Below are positions 25,099-35,006 of a stretch of DNA of 42,673 nucleotides, piece by piece. Where the stretch lies: NCBI GenBank assembly GCA_023390955.1, contig JAEWBW010000032.1, forward strand, positions 1 to 42,673, written 5' to 3'. The notes under the pieces were generated by a model, which searched no databases, was not told the DNA's origin, and was given only the letters and a program-made list of their open reading frames with translations. The position numbers and the translations under genes were made by a program. Source of the stretch: Pseudomonadota bacterium. GTDB lineage: Bacteria; Pseudomonadota; Alphaproteobacteria; Rhizobiales; Xanthobacteraceae. Each line of letters begins with the position of its first letter. Position 1 is the stretch's first letter.

Positions 25099-26079
25099 AT
25101 GCTTCTGGTGACCGGAGGGGCCGGCTTTATCGGCTCCAACATTGTGGCTGCACTGAACGACGCCGGCCGCTCCGACGTGGTGGTGTGCGACGTCCTCGGC
25201 AGTGACGGCAAGTGGCGCAATCTCGCCAAGCGCCAGCTGGCCGAATTGGTGCCGCCCGCGGAGCTGACGGGCTGGCTCGACGGCCGCAAGCTCGACGCCG
25301 TCATCCATATGGGCGCGATCTCGGCGACCACGGCCACCGACGGCGATCTCGTGATCGAGACCAATTTCCGCCTCTCCACCCGCCTGCTTGACTGGTGCAC
25401 AGCCAACGCCACGCCGTTCATTTACGCGTCTTCGGCCGCGACCTATGGTGACGGCGAGGCTGGCTTCGTCGACGACTATTCGGCTGATGCGCTGAAGACG
25501 CTGCGTCCCATGAATCTCTACGGCTGGAGCAAGCATCTGTTCGACCAGATGCTGATCGCACGGCTCGCGAGCGGCGCAAGGATGCCGCCGCAATGGGCCG
25601 GCCTGAAATTCTTCAACGTGTTCGGGCCTAACGAGTATCACAAGGGCTCGATGATGAGCGTGCTGGCGCGCCGCTTCGATGACATCAGGTCGGGCAAAAA
25701 TGTCCAGCTCTTCAAGTCGCATCGCGACGGCATCGCCGATGGCGATCAGCGCCGCGACTTCATCTATGTCGACGACGTCGTGCGGGTCGTGATGTGGCTG
25801 CTTGCCTCGGGCAATGTCAGCGGCATCTTCAACGTCGGCACCGGCCATGCCCGCAGCTTCCGCGATCTCATCATGGCGGCCTATGCTGCGCTCAGCGCAA
25901 GCCCTCGGATCGACTACATCGACATGCCGGTCGAGATCCGCAACAGCTACCAGTACTTCACGCAGGCTTCGGTCGAACGGCTGCACGGCGCCGGCTATAA
26001 TGGCGGCTTCACCCCGCTCGAGGACGCCGTGTCGGCCTACGTCAAGAATTTCCTCGATCGGTCTGATCGTTATCGTTAG
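25099..26079 (+). CDS. hldD: ADP-L-glycero-D-manno-heptose 6-epimerase
   Basis: HldD converts ADP-D-glycero-D-manno-heptose to the L-glycero form used in the LPS inner core. The 326-residue protein has the NAD(P)-binding GGAGFIGS (6-13), the catalytic S/Y-K pair (YASSAATYG at 109-117; Y141 and K145 in LYGWSKH), and the FNVFGPNEYHKGSM segment typical of HldD. The ATG at 25099 has GAGGGGA seven bases upstream. hldE follows after 29 bp, and an aldose-1-epimerase-like gene after that, so this looks like one operon. It acts in the cytosol. Confidence 0.95.
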   Translation: MLLVTGGAGFIGSNIVAALNDAGRSDVVVCDVLGSDGKWRNLAKRQLAELVPPAELTGWLDGRKLDAVIHMGAISATTATDGDLVIETNFRLSTRLLDWCTANATPFIYASSAATYGDGEAGFVDDYSADALKTLRPMNLYGWSKHLFDQMLIARLASGARMPPQWAGLKFFNVFGPNEYHKGSMMSVLARRFDDIRSGKNVQLFKSHRDGIADGDQRRDFIYVDDVVRVVMWLLASGNVSGIFNVGTGHARSFRDLIMAAYAALSASPRIDYIDMPVEIRNSYQYFTQASVERLHGAGYNGGFTPLEDAVSAYVKNFLDRSDRYR

Positions 26080-26108
26080 TCGCTTCACCAGGACAGAGAC
26101 GCCAAGAG

Positions 26109-27581
26109 ATGTTTGATTTCGACCTGCTCGCGAAGGCCATCGTCCGCCAGACCGTGCTGTGCGTCGGCGATCTCATGCTGGACGAATTCGTCTATGGCGA
26201 GGTTTCGCGCATCTCGCCGGAGGCGCCTGCGCCGGTGCTGGCGGTCCGCCGCACTGAAACCAAGATCGGCGGCGCCGGCAATGTCGCGCGCAACATCGCA
26301 GCCCTCGGTGCGCGCTGCATCTTCGTCAGCCTGACCGGCGACGACATGGCAGGGCGGTTCCTGAAGGAGGAGCTGTCGGCTGACGCGCTGATCGAGCCGC
26401 TCCTGGTCGTCGACCGCGATCGTCCGACGACGCGCAAGACGCGCTATGTATCGGAGCATTTCTCGACGCATCTGCTGCGGGCCGATGCCGAGCAGGCCGC
26501 GCCTGCGCCGGAGCTGTTCGAGCAGCAGCTCATCAATGCAGCTGTGGGGGCGCTGCCGCGCGCCGACGTCGTCCTGCTCTCGGACTATGCCAAGGGCGCG
26601 CTGACCGCCCGCGTGGTGCGTCATGTCATCGACGAGGCGCGCCGGCTCGGCAAGCCCGTGATCGTCGATCCCAAGAATGCCAATCTGGCTTTCTATCGCG
26701 GCGCAACCCTGCTCACGCCCAACCGCAAGGAGTTCTCGGAGGCCACGCGCCGGCGCATCCTGTCCGACGAGGACATTGCGGACGCCTCGATCGAGGCCCT
26801 GCGCACGGCCGATGCCGAAGCAGTGCTGGTGACGCGCAGCGAGGACGGCATGACGCTCGCCCATCGCGATGGCCAGGTGATCCACGTGCCGGCGCAACCG
26901 GCCAGGGTCCGCGACGTCTCCGGCGCCGGCGATACCGTGGCAGCGACGATCGCGATCGCAGTCGCGGCCAAGGCTGGCTGGGAGGACGCACTGCGTTGTG
27001 CGGCTGCGGCAGCCGCCGTTGCCGTCAGCAAGCCCGGCACTGCCACTGTTACGCTCGCGGAGCTGCGCCGAAAAATCCTGCCTGCGGCCTCGCTCACCGC
27101 AGAGGAGAAGATCGCCGTCAGCGCCGACGCTCTCGACGGGCAACTGGAGGAATGGCGCAAGGAAGAGCTGCGCATCGGCTTCACCAATGGCTGCTTCGAC
27201 ATCCTGCATCCCGGTCACGTGCGCGTGCTGACGCAGGCGCGCGCCGCCTGCGACCGGCTGATCGTCGGCCTCAACAGCGACGCTTCAGTGCGCCGCCTGA
27301 AGGGCGCCGATCGGCCCGTCCAGGAGGAACGCGCGCGGGCCGAGGTGCTGGCCGCGCTCGAAGCTGTCGATCTCGTCGTGATCTTCGAAGAGGACACGCC
27401 GCTCAACCTGATCACGACGATCAAGCCGAGCGTGCTGGTGAAGGGCGGCGACTACACCCGCGAGCAGGTCGTCGGCCACGAGATCGTGGCGGCCCATGGC
27501 GGCGAGATCCTGCTCGTCGATATCCTGCAAGGGCACAGCACGACCTCGCTGGTGAAGCGTGCGCGTGAAAAGAAGAGCTGA
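26109..27581 (+). CDS. hldE: Bifunctional heptose-7-phosphate kinase / heptose-1-phosphate adenylyltransferase
   Basis: HldE phosphorylates D-glycero-beta-D-manno-heptose 7-phosphate and later adenylates heptose 1-phosphate, steps before HldD. The 490-residue product has the fused form. Residues 1-~320 are a PfkB-type kinase (GGAGNVARN at 54-62, catalytic SGAGDT at 271-276). Residues ~350-490 are the nucleotidyltransferase with FTNGCFDILHPGHV (358-371; HxGH at 367-370). Both catalytic motifs are intact. It follows hldD and shares its promoter. GmhA and GmhB, which are needed for the full pathway, are not in this window. Confidence 0.95.
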   Translation: MFDFDLLAKAIVRQTVLCVGDLMLDEFVYGEVSRISPEAPAPVLAVRRTETKIGGAGNVARNIAALGARCIFVSLTGDDMAGRFLKEELSADALIEPLLVVDRDRPTTRKTRYVSEHFSTHLLRADAEQAAPAPELFEQQLINAAVGALPRADVVLLSDYAKGALTARVVRHVIDEARRLGKPVIVDPKNANLAFYRGATLLTPNRKEFSEATRRRILSDEDIADASIEALRTADAEAVLVTRSEDGMTLAHRDGQVIHVPAQPARVRDVSGAGDTVAATIAIAVAAKAGWEDALRCAAAAAAVAVSKPGTATVTLAELRRKILPAASLTAEEKIAVSADALDGQLEEWRKEELRIGFTNGCFDILHPGHVRVLTQARAACDRLIVGLNSDASVRRLKGADRPVQEERARAEVLAALEAVDLVVIFEEDTPLNLITTIKPSVLVKGGDYTREQVVGHEIVAAHGGEILLVDILQGHSTTSLVKRAREKKS

Positions 27582-27612
27582 GCGCGGCGCAGCTGGTTGG
27601 GATTGAAACTGG

Positions 27613-28509
27613 ATGACCGCAGACACGCATTCGATCCGATCAGGGCGTCTCGCTGCGACGATCAAGGCGCAGGGCGCCGAGCTCTGCTCGCTGACGGACG
27701 CTGAAGGCACCGAGTTCATCTGGCAAGCCGGCGAGGCATGGCCGCGTCATGCGCCATTGCTGTTTCCGATCGTCGGTCGCCTCAAGGACGATGCGTTCAC
27801 GCATGCGGGCAAGACGTACCGGATGACCCAGCACGGCTTTGCCCGCGACCAGCGTTTCGACTGGGTTGAATGCGCGCAGACCAGCTGCACGTTGCTGTTG
27901 CATGGTAGCGATGCGACTCGCGCGGCCTATCCTTTCGCGTTCGAGTTGACCGCGGCCTACACTCTCGACGAGACCGGGCTCGACATCGCGCTGACGATAG
28001 CCAACCCGGGCCATGAGGTGCTCCCGGCGTCCCTCGGCGGTCACCCCGCCTTCAACTGGCCGCTACAGCCGGGCGTGCCGAAGCAGGACTATGCCCTGAC
28101 ATTCGAGCGCGACGAGCCCCATCCGGTCCGCCGGCTGGAGGGTGGGCTGCTCGGTGACGTGGCGGAGCCGAGCCCGGTCCGTGGTCGCGAGCTGGCTCTT
28201 TCCGAATCCCTTTTCGCCGCGGACGCCATGATCTTCGACCGGATCGAGAGCCGCTCGGTACGCTATGCGACCGTCGGGCAGAGACCGGGGCGATCCTGGC
28301 TGGAGATTTCCTGGAGCGGCTTTCGCGAGCTCGGCGTCTGGTCAAAACCCTCGGGCGCACCCTTCCTCTGCATCGAGCCCTGGCGGGGTTATGCGAGCCC
28401 GGTTGGCTTCGATGGTGCGCTCGATGAGAAACCCGGTCTCATGCACGTCGCACCCGGCGCCAAGGAGACGCTGTCCTTCCGGATCGGCGTTGGCTCGACG
28501 ACCCCGTGA
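27613..28509 (+). CDS. Aldose 1-epimerase-family protein (LacX-like)
   Basis: This 298-residue protein fits the galactose mutarotase superfamily. LLFPIVGRLKDDAFTHAGK and MTQHGFARD near residues 50-80 contain the active-site His, GGHPAFNWPL (~140-150) a second one, and CIEPWRGYASP (about 250-260) holds the catalytic-base Glu of the family. These enzymes interconvert alpha and beta anomers of hexoses or hexose phosphates. The substrate is unknown. It lies 31 bp after hldE, which hints at handling of a sugar or heptose in envelope synthesis, but it may simply be a passenger. Confidence 0.85.
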   Translation: MTADTHSIRSGRLAATIKAQGAELCSLTDAEGTEFIWQAGEAWPRHAPLLFPIVGRLKDDAFTHAGKTYRMTQHGFARDQRFDWVECAQTSCTLLLHGSDATRAAYPFAFELTAAYTLDETGLDIALTIANPGHEVLPASLGGHPAFNWPLQPGVPKQDYALTFERDEPHPVRRLEGGLLGDVAEPSPVRGRELALSESLFAADAMIFDRIESRSVRYATVGQRPGRSWLEISWSGFRELGVWSKPSGAPFLCIEPWRGYASPVGFDGALDEKPGLMHVAPGAKETLSFRIGVGSTTP

Positions 28510-28609
28510 GATACCGCCGGGCCTGCGCTGTTTAGGTTAAGTGCGTCCCGGCTGTGACTGCGTCACTGTTAATGTTGTTTAAGGACACCGGCGCGCGTAC
28601 TATCGCGCC

Positions 28610-28744
28610 ATGCAGCTCACCACTTTCGAATGGATTGTGAATGAGGGTTCGCACCGCGCCGTTCGCCGTAGCGCCCGCATCACTTCCCCACGCATCTCGT
28701 CTGCAACGTCGCCGTCGCTCTTACGCGGGGATGCCGACACGTGA
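28610..28744 (+). CDS. Possible short leader ORF overlapping the response-regulator start
   Basis: An ATG at 28610 opens 44 codons beginning MQLTTFEWIVNEG, ending in a TGA that overlaps the regulator's GTG start (GTGA at 28741-28744). The overlap is what one would expect for translational coupling. There is no ribosome binding site for the ATG and the C-terminal half is Arg/Ser-rich, so it may be noise. Confidence 0.25.
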   Translation: MQLTTFEWIVNEGSHRAVRRSARITSPRISSATSPSLLRGDADT

Positions 28745-29472
28745 CGAACACTGAGCTTCAGGCCCAGGCGCCATCAGAACGTGAGCGGCTGATCGTCGTC
28801 GAGGACGATCCGGTCACGCGCGCGATGCTGGTCGGCTATTTCAGCGAGAACAATTTCGACGTGGTGGGTGCCGGCTCCTGCGCGGAATGCCGGAAGGCGT
28901 TGCGCTCCCGCACCGACCTCGTCTTCATGGACGTGCTGCTGCCCGACGGCGACGGTTTCGAGCTCGCCAAGGAAATCCAGGCGATCAGCAACGCCGGCAT
29001 CATCTTCGTGACCCGGCGCGATACCGACGTCGATCGCATCCTCGGACTCGAGATCGCCGGCGACCATTACGTCACCAAGCCGATCAATTTGCGCGACCTG
29101 CTGGCGCGGGCGCGCAGCGTGCTGCGGCGGCGTTCGATCGACCGCAAGGCGGCGCGCAGCCACAACTCGATCGCCTTCGGCGACTGGATCATCGACCTGA
29201 TGCGCCGCGAGCTGATCGGCGGCGACTCCAAGCCGGTCGCGTTGACGCGTGCCGAGTTCGACCTGCTCGCAGCACTCGTCGGTGCCGATGGCCGTCCGCT
29301 CAGTCGCGACTATCTCATCGAAGTCGTCAGCAACCGGCAGACCGATGTCGACGTGCGCACTGTCGATGCACTGGTGGCGCGACTGCGCCGCAAGCTGGTC
29401 GGCAGCGGCACGCCCGTCATCGCCACCGTCACCGGCGTCGGCTACAAGCTCGCGCTCAGCGAGCGGCTGTAA
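28741..29472 (+). CDS. OmpR-family response regulator (orphan)
   Basis: The 243-residue protein starts with a GTG, with GGGGA about 9 bases upstream. The receiver domain (~16-130) has the acidic pair E21/D22/D23, phosphoacceptor D64 in LVFMDVLLPDGDG, T in FVTRRD and K in YVTKPINLRDLL. Residues ~145-240 form the winged helix with RRELIGGDSKPVALTRAEFDLLAAL and VDVRTVDALVARLRRKL. It resembles TorR-type regulators. No histidine kinase is adjacent, so the partner is elsewhere. Its targets are unknown; the 29646-31273 genes lie directly downstream. Confidence 0.93.
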   Translation: MTNTELQAQAPSERERLIVVEDDPVTRAMLVGYFSENNFDVVGAGSCAECRKALRSRTDLVFMDVLLPDGDGFELAKEIQAISNAGIIFVTRRDTDVDRILGLEIAGDHYVTKPINLRDLLARARSVLRRRSIDRKAARSHNSIAFGDWIIDLMRRELIGGDSKPVALTRAEFDLLAALVGADGRPLSRDYLIEVVSNRQTDVDVRTVDALVARLRRKLVGSGTPVIATVTGVGYKLALSERL

Positions 29473-29484
29473 CACCGCGCGAAG

Positions 29485-29505
29485 CAGGTCATCGTCGGTG
29501 ACCTG
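29485..29505 (+). terminator. Hairpin after the response regulator
   Basis: CAGGTCA (29485-29491) and TGACCTG (29499-29505) form a 7-bp stem, 12 bases after the regulator's stop. No T-run follows, so termination would need Rho or be weak. If it works, the following gene has its own promoter. Confidence 0.3.
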
Positions 29506-29645
29506 TCAAGCTGCCTCGGTTGCCGTCACACTTTCTTGAAATGTTAGGTAGATTACACGCAGCTCCCTTGCGCTCGCGCCATCGTGCGTCGCGTCGATGC
29601 CGGCCGTGCATCCGGATCGATTTCACTCACCGCAAGGAGGCAACC

Positions 29646-29885
29646 ATGAGCAACGCTGCAGACAAGGACGAGATGGTCCGCAAGTTCCTGGCGTCGAAGA
29701 CGTTCGACTTCGCCGCGTTCGGAAAGTTCGTCACCGAGAACGGCGCGAGTCTCGCCAACGGACGCGACGGCGAGTTCGGCTTCGTCATCGGCAATCGCTT
29801 CATCCGCTACTGCATCCCGCCGGTCGTGGACATCGGCCATCAGATCGATCCCATCGCCGTGCGCGGCGAGGTGACGGGCCGCTGA
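29646..29885 (+). CDS. Small acidic/mixed protein, 79 residues
   Basis: The ATG at 29646 is set by AAGGAGG seven bases upstream; a longer open frame starts at 29520 but its extra codons look non-coding. The protein opens MSNAADKDEMVRKFLASKTFDF and continues FAAFGKFVTENG; the second half, GEFGFVIGNRFIRYCIPPVVDI, is more beta-like, with one Cys. It is probably cytosolic. I recognise no family. The next gene starts 92 bp later on the same strand, and the two may be a functional pair. Confidence 0.7.
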   Translation: MSNAADKDEMVRKFLASKTFDFAAFGKFVTENGASLANGRDGEFGFVIGNRFIRYCIPPVVDIGHQIDPIAVRGEVTGR

Positions 29886-29977
29886 TCTCTGATCGCGCGC
29901 TGGCGCGACCGGTCTCAAGCCCTGGTACATCAGCTCCGCAAGTGTTGCACTTGAGAAGGTCTGCTCTTGAGGTGCCC

Positions 29978-31273
29978 ATGCCAAACTCCCAGGATCGAAC
30001 CGCACCAGATGCGCATCGTAGCGCAGCGTCCGCTTCCGCCGATCCGGACGCTGCGTTCGATCTCCGACGACGTCTGAATCTCGCGCTGCAGATTGCCGTG
30101 CGGACCGTCCAGTTCCTCGGCGCCGACGGGTTCGACGGCGCGGACGCGCCCGAGGGCAATTTTGCAGCGGAGAAGCCGCTTGCCGAGACGGCGATGCTGC
30201 TCTACGCGGCCGCCCCGCATGCCTCGGAACCCGAGATACGCGACGCCTATGACACGCTGCTGCGCGACCTCGCGCCCTATGCCCGCTCGCCGCAGATGCG
30301 CTGGGACGTCGTGCGCTATCCCTCGGTCTGCCTCCAGCTCGCAACGCCGCATATCCTGCTCGGCGCGCTCGGTCATCCTGATGCCGTCTTCGATGGCCTG
30401 CTGGCGCGAAGCTGGTCGGCCTCGGTGCGAGCGGGGCATGAGGTCGAGCCCTATCGCGAGCTCGAGCTCGGCTGGCTGCACGCGCTGTGGTGCGGCGAGG
30501 AGCCCGGCCGCGACTTCGACGCCGCCGCGCGCAAGACCGCGCTCGGCAACGCCATCGATCTCCTCAACGGTACGCGCGACGATGCCTACGCCCACACCCA
30601 TGCTGCGATGTACTACACCGATCTCGGCAACTGGCGGCGCGAGCTGCCGCGCCCGCGCGAGGAGATTCTTGGCGAGTCCGCCTCCGTGCTCGCCCGCGCG
30701 CTGATGGTCGAGGATTACGATCTCGCGGCCGAGGCGCTGATGGCCTGGCCGCTGCTGTCGACATCCTTCAGTCCCGCGGCGGCGTTCGGTTTCCGCGTGG
30801 TGGCCTCGCTCGAGGACAAGGTCGGCTTCCTGCCGGCTGGACGTTCGGCATCCAGTCAGTTGCTGCGCCTGCATGGCGAGGACAAGATCAAATGCGCGCT
30901 CGCGACGTCGTATCACACGGCCTATGTGATGGGCATGCTTTGCGCAGTCGCGCTGCGCCCCGGCATCCCGCAATCCCTTGCGATCGCGGGCCCGTCCTAT
31001 CCGGGCGGCCTGGTCGACAAGCTGCGCGCCATGATCACCGGAACGGGTGCGCATTGGGAGCAGGTCTTCGACGACCTGCCGGACAGCGAGCGGGCGATGC
31101 TTGCGCCCTTCCTGCTCGACGTCGCCCTGATGCAGGCGTGTCGCAGGAACGATGCCGCACGGATGGCCGCTCTGCTGCAGATCGCCGTCGCGCACGACAT
31201 GGCGGCGACCACGCTTTGCGTGCAGGTCGCCGAATTGCTGTCGCGCATCGGCGCCATGGTCGAACTGTATTGA
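29978..31273 (+). CDS. Large alpha-helical protein of unknown function
   Basis: The ATG at 29978 is preferred: GAGG lies about 6 bases upstream and the protein has a normal N-terminus (MPNSQDRTAPDAHRSAASAS). The 431 residues are mostly helical, with no signal peptide or membrane helix. The mid-region repeats motifs such as LGHPDAVFDGLLARS, ELELGWLHALWCGEE and DDAYAHTHAAMYYTDLGNW, reminiscent of DUF6895-type proteins; that assignment is from memory and uncertain. The C-terminus is FLLDVALMQACRRNDAARMA. The family has no function I can name. It follows the 79-residue gene and converges with the hydrolase gene. Confidence 0.7.
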   Translation: MPNSQDRTAPDAHRSAASASADPDAAFDLRRRLNLALQIAVRTVQFLGADGFDGADAPEGNFAAEKPLAETAMLLYAAAPHASEPEIRDAYDTLLRDLAPYARSPQMRWDVVRYPSVCLQLATPHILLGALGHPDAVFDGLLARSWSASVRAGHEVEPYRELELGWLHALWCGEEPGRDFDAAARKTALGNAIDLLNGTRDDAYAHTHAAMYYTDLGNWRRELPRPREEILGESASVLARALMVEDYDLAAEALMAWPLLSTSFSPAAAFGFRVVASLEDKVGFLPAGRSASSQLLRLHGEDKIKCALATSYHTAYVMGMLCAVALRPGIPQSLAIAGPSYPGGLVDKLRAMITGTGAHWEQVFDDLPDSERAMLAPFLLDVALMQACRRNDAARMAALLQIAVAHDMAATTLCVQVAELLSRIGAMVELY

Positions 31274-31277
31274 CGCG

Positions 31278-32402
31278 TCAGCGCGCCCGCGCGGTGTTCG
31301 GACCGGCCGCGAGCCGGTCGTTGACGGCGTAGAGACTGCAATCATCAGCCCATTTGCCGCAGGCCGCGAGCGCATCGCGCTGGGCGTCGGCCGTCGTTGC
31401 GCGGTTCGCTCGCCAGCCATAGGCGCCGCGCGAGGACACTGCGAACGCCTTGTGTGGCGTGATGCTGGCGAGATAGCGCGCGAAATCATCCCTGGCCGAA
31501 CTCGACAGCTGCTTCGGTGCCAGCAGTGGATCGGGGAGCGACAAGATCTCCCGGCTTCCGAGGCCCCGCTCGCGCAGGAATGCATCGACCAGCGGCGTCC
31601 ACAGCGGCCGGGTCGTGGTCGAATAGAGATAATGCCCGTCCTCGCCATAGGCCGGCGCGTCGATGAACTTTGCATTGCCGCCGCTGCTGCGGAAGGCGTC
31701 ATGGAGGCGATGCGCCAGCGCTGGCGAGAAATAATGATCGTTCTCCGCATAGACCCACAGCATCGGCACGCGCGACGTCTTGCCGAATGTCGCAAAAGTC
31801 CGCACCAGATCGTCGGGATTGCAGACATTGTCATCGCTCGACGAGCCGCGGCCACCGGCGAAGTTGAACGCTGCGGCCATGCCTGATGGCGCCTGTGCGG
31901 TGAGGCCGACGGTGGCGAGACCGCCCGCGGAGTGACCGATCGCGATCATGCCTGATGTCGTGACGTCGTCCCGCCGTGCCATCGCATCGATAGCGGCGCG
32001 CAGGTCGGCGACCGCAACGGCCGTCGCCGGCAGATAGGCCGCACGCGCACATCCGCCGACGCTGTCGACCCTCTCTCCCGGCGAGGTGCCATAGCCCCGC
32101 CGCAGCACGATCACGGCGGCAAAGCCGCGCCGGGCGAATTCGAGCGCAATGGCGTAGTATTTGCGCGCCGTCATGGCCGCGCGGTCGTCGTAGGTGCGCG
32201 GCGTGCCGTGGCTGATCAGGGCGAGCGGATAGCGTTTGGCCGCCGCCGGGCGGACCAGGAAGGCCTCGAGCCCCTGCGGGCCCGCCGCCGCCATCGGGAT
32301 GCGCAGATCCTCGGTGTAGAATTCCGCAGCGTTGGCCGGCGGCAGCGTGCCCGCGGCGGTCAGCAGAATGATCAGCATGAGCAGCCGGCGGGCGAGGTGC
32401 AT
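31278..32402 (-). CDS. Secreted alpha/beta hydrolase with extra C-terminal domain
   Basis: The start is the ATG at 32402, which opens a signal peptide (MHLARRLLMLIILLTAAGTLPPANA). The 374-residue product has an alpha/beta hydrolase fold with a complete triad: S158 in IGHSAGG, D222 in YAENDHYF and H257 in EDGHYL. It resembles dienelactone hydrolase and related esterases. The last ~70 residues, with DFARYLASITPHKAFAVSS and DAQRDALAACGKWADDCSL, look like a DUF4189-type tail. It would act in the periplasm on an ester or peptide substrate that cannot be named. It is divergent from pgm, with a possible iron-box-like sequence before its start. Confidence 0.82.
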   Translation of the reverse strand: MHLARRLLMLIILLTAAGTLPPANAAEFYTEDLRIPMAAAGPQGLEAFLVRPAAAKRYPLALISHGTPRTYDDRAAMTARKYYAIALEFARRGFAAVIVLRRGYGTSPGERVDSVGGCARAAYLPATAVAVADLRAAIDAMARRDDVTTSGMIAIGHSAGGLATVGLTAQAPSGMAAAFNFAGGRGSSSDDNVCNPDDLVRTFATFGKTSRVPMLWVYAENDHYFSPALAHRLHDAFRSSGGNAKFIDAPAYGEDGHYLYSTTTRPLWTPLVDAFLRERGLGSREILSLPDPLLAPKQLSSSARDDFARYLASITPHKAFAVSSRGAYGWRANRATTADAQRDALAACGKWADDCSLYAVNDRLAAGPNTARAR

Positions 32403-32587
32403 GGGCAATATGATTCTCAATAAATCCCGCCGACCATAGCAGACCTCCGCGAAGCAGACAGGGCGGGTTTCTCCACGCAATCACAGGACAAGGAACGATC
32501 CCGGCGGCGCGATTGTTGATGGTTGGCGGCGGCGCAGCCGATGCTATGGTGCGCCCGCGATTGCTTCAAAAATGCGAGGACTTTCCA

Positions 32588-34231
<1,644 letters not shown>

Positions 34232-34251
34232 GGAAGGCGCCGCGCCGGTCG

Positions 34252-34797
34252 TCAGGCTGGTGCAAACGTCAGCCTAACGGCGTCCTCCGGGACCTTGTCG
34301 CTTGCGATCAGGCGCAGCGGCGGCCGCGCGCCCGCGAAGTAAGGCTTTCCGGCGCCGAGGACGAACGGGCGGAGATAGAGGCGATACTCGTCGATCAGGC
34401 TTAGGTCGGTCAGGCTCCCCGCCAGCTCCGGACCGGCGACGTCGATGTCACCCTCGACGTCGACCTTCAGCTGTCGGACGAACGCTCCGACGTCGCCGGA
34501 GATCAGCGTCGCATTGGGTCCGACCGACTTCAGCGTGCGTGACACGACCCATTTCGGCTGCGCCCGCCACGCCTGCGCATAGTCTCGCGCGATCGCATCC
34601 CACTCGGAGCGATCCTCGTCCCAATACTGCATCATCTCGTAGATGCGGCGGCCGTAGAGACAGCCGGCGAGGCCGCGGACGTGGTCGTTAAAGTGGCGAT
34701 GAAGCAGGGGGCCGGGCATCGGCAGGTTCGGGCCGTCAGCCGTGCCCCAGACATAGCCATCCAGCGACTGCATCATTCCGAAGACGAGTTTGGCCAT
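34252..34797 (-). CDS. Dihydrofolate-reductase-like (RibD C-terminal family) protein
   Basis: The ATG at 34797 has AGGGGA about 6 bases upstream. The 181-residue product has the RibD_C/DHFR-like fold: MAKLVFGMMQSLDGYVWG at the N-terminus, YGRRIYEMMQYW (~50-62), VVSRTLKSVG (~92-101), DIDVAGPELAGSLTDLSLIDEYRLYLRPFVLGAGKPYF near 130-165. Proteins of this group are NADPH-dependent reductases of unknown substrate; they are not ordinary dihydrofolate reductases. It is divergent from vanA, sharing a 209-bp promoter region. Confidence 0.85.
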   Translation of the reverse strand: MAKLVFGMMQSLDGYVWGTADGPNLPMPGPLLHRHFNDHVRGLAGCLYGRRIYEMMQYWDEDRSEWDAIARDYAQAWRAQPKWVVSRTLKSVGPNATLISGDVGAFVRQLKVDVEGDIDVAGPELAGSLTDLSLIDEYRLYLRPFVLGAGKPYFAGARPPLRLIASDKVPEDAVRLTFAPA

Positions 34798-34903
34798 CGC
34801 CAGTCCCCTTGTTTGCGCCGGCCGATCTGCCGCCTCATTTGAATGACGAACGAGTGTGTTGGAAACCGACGTCGTCCCGCAATCGCTTCCCACGTTACCA
34901 ATA

Positions 34904-34988
34904 ATGTATACATCCTATCAGATAAAGGTATCTAGATACTGAAATCATCGCGACATGGTCTGATACTGTATACATAACGTATGCATAA
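34904..34988. promoter_or_regulatory. Repeat-rich operator region of the van operon
   Basis: The AT-rich spacer holds ATGTATACAT (34904-34913), the perfect palindrome GTATCTAGATAC (34928-34939), and a direct repeat GTATACATAA/GTATGCATAA (34968-34977 and 34979-34988), 11 bp apart. GTATRCAT thus occurs three times. They lie 19-103 bp before vanA, where the GntR-type VanR encoded at 36060 would be expected to bind. The site of action is inferred, not shown. Confidence 0.6.
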
Positions 34989-35006
34989 GCTTCGGGAGTG
35001 CGACCC

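Noticed and set aside
29930..31855. 641-codon open frame on the minus strand
   Set aside because: It is antisense to the helical-protein gene and in a different frame from the hydrolase; composition is Arg/Ala/Ser-heavy without motifs.
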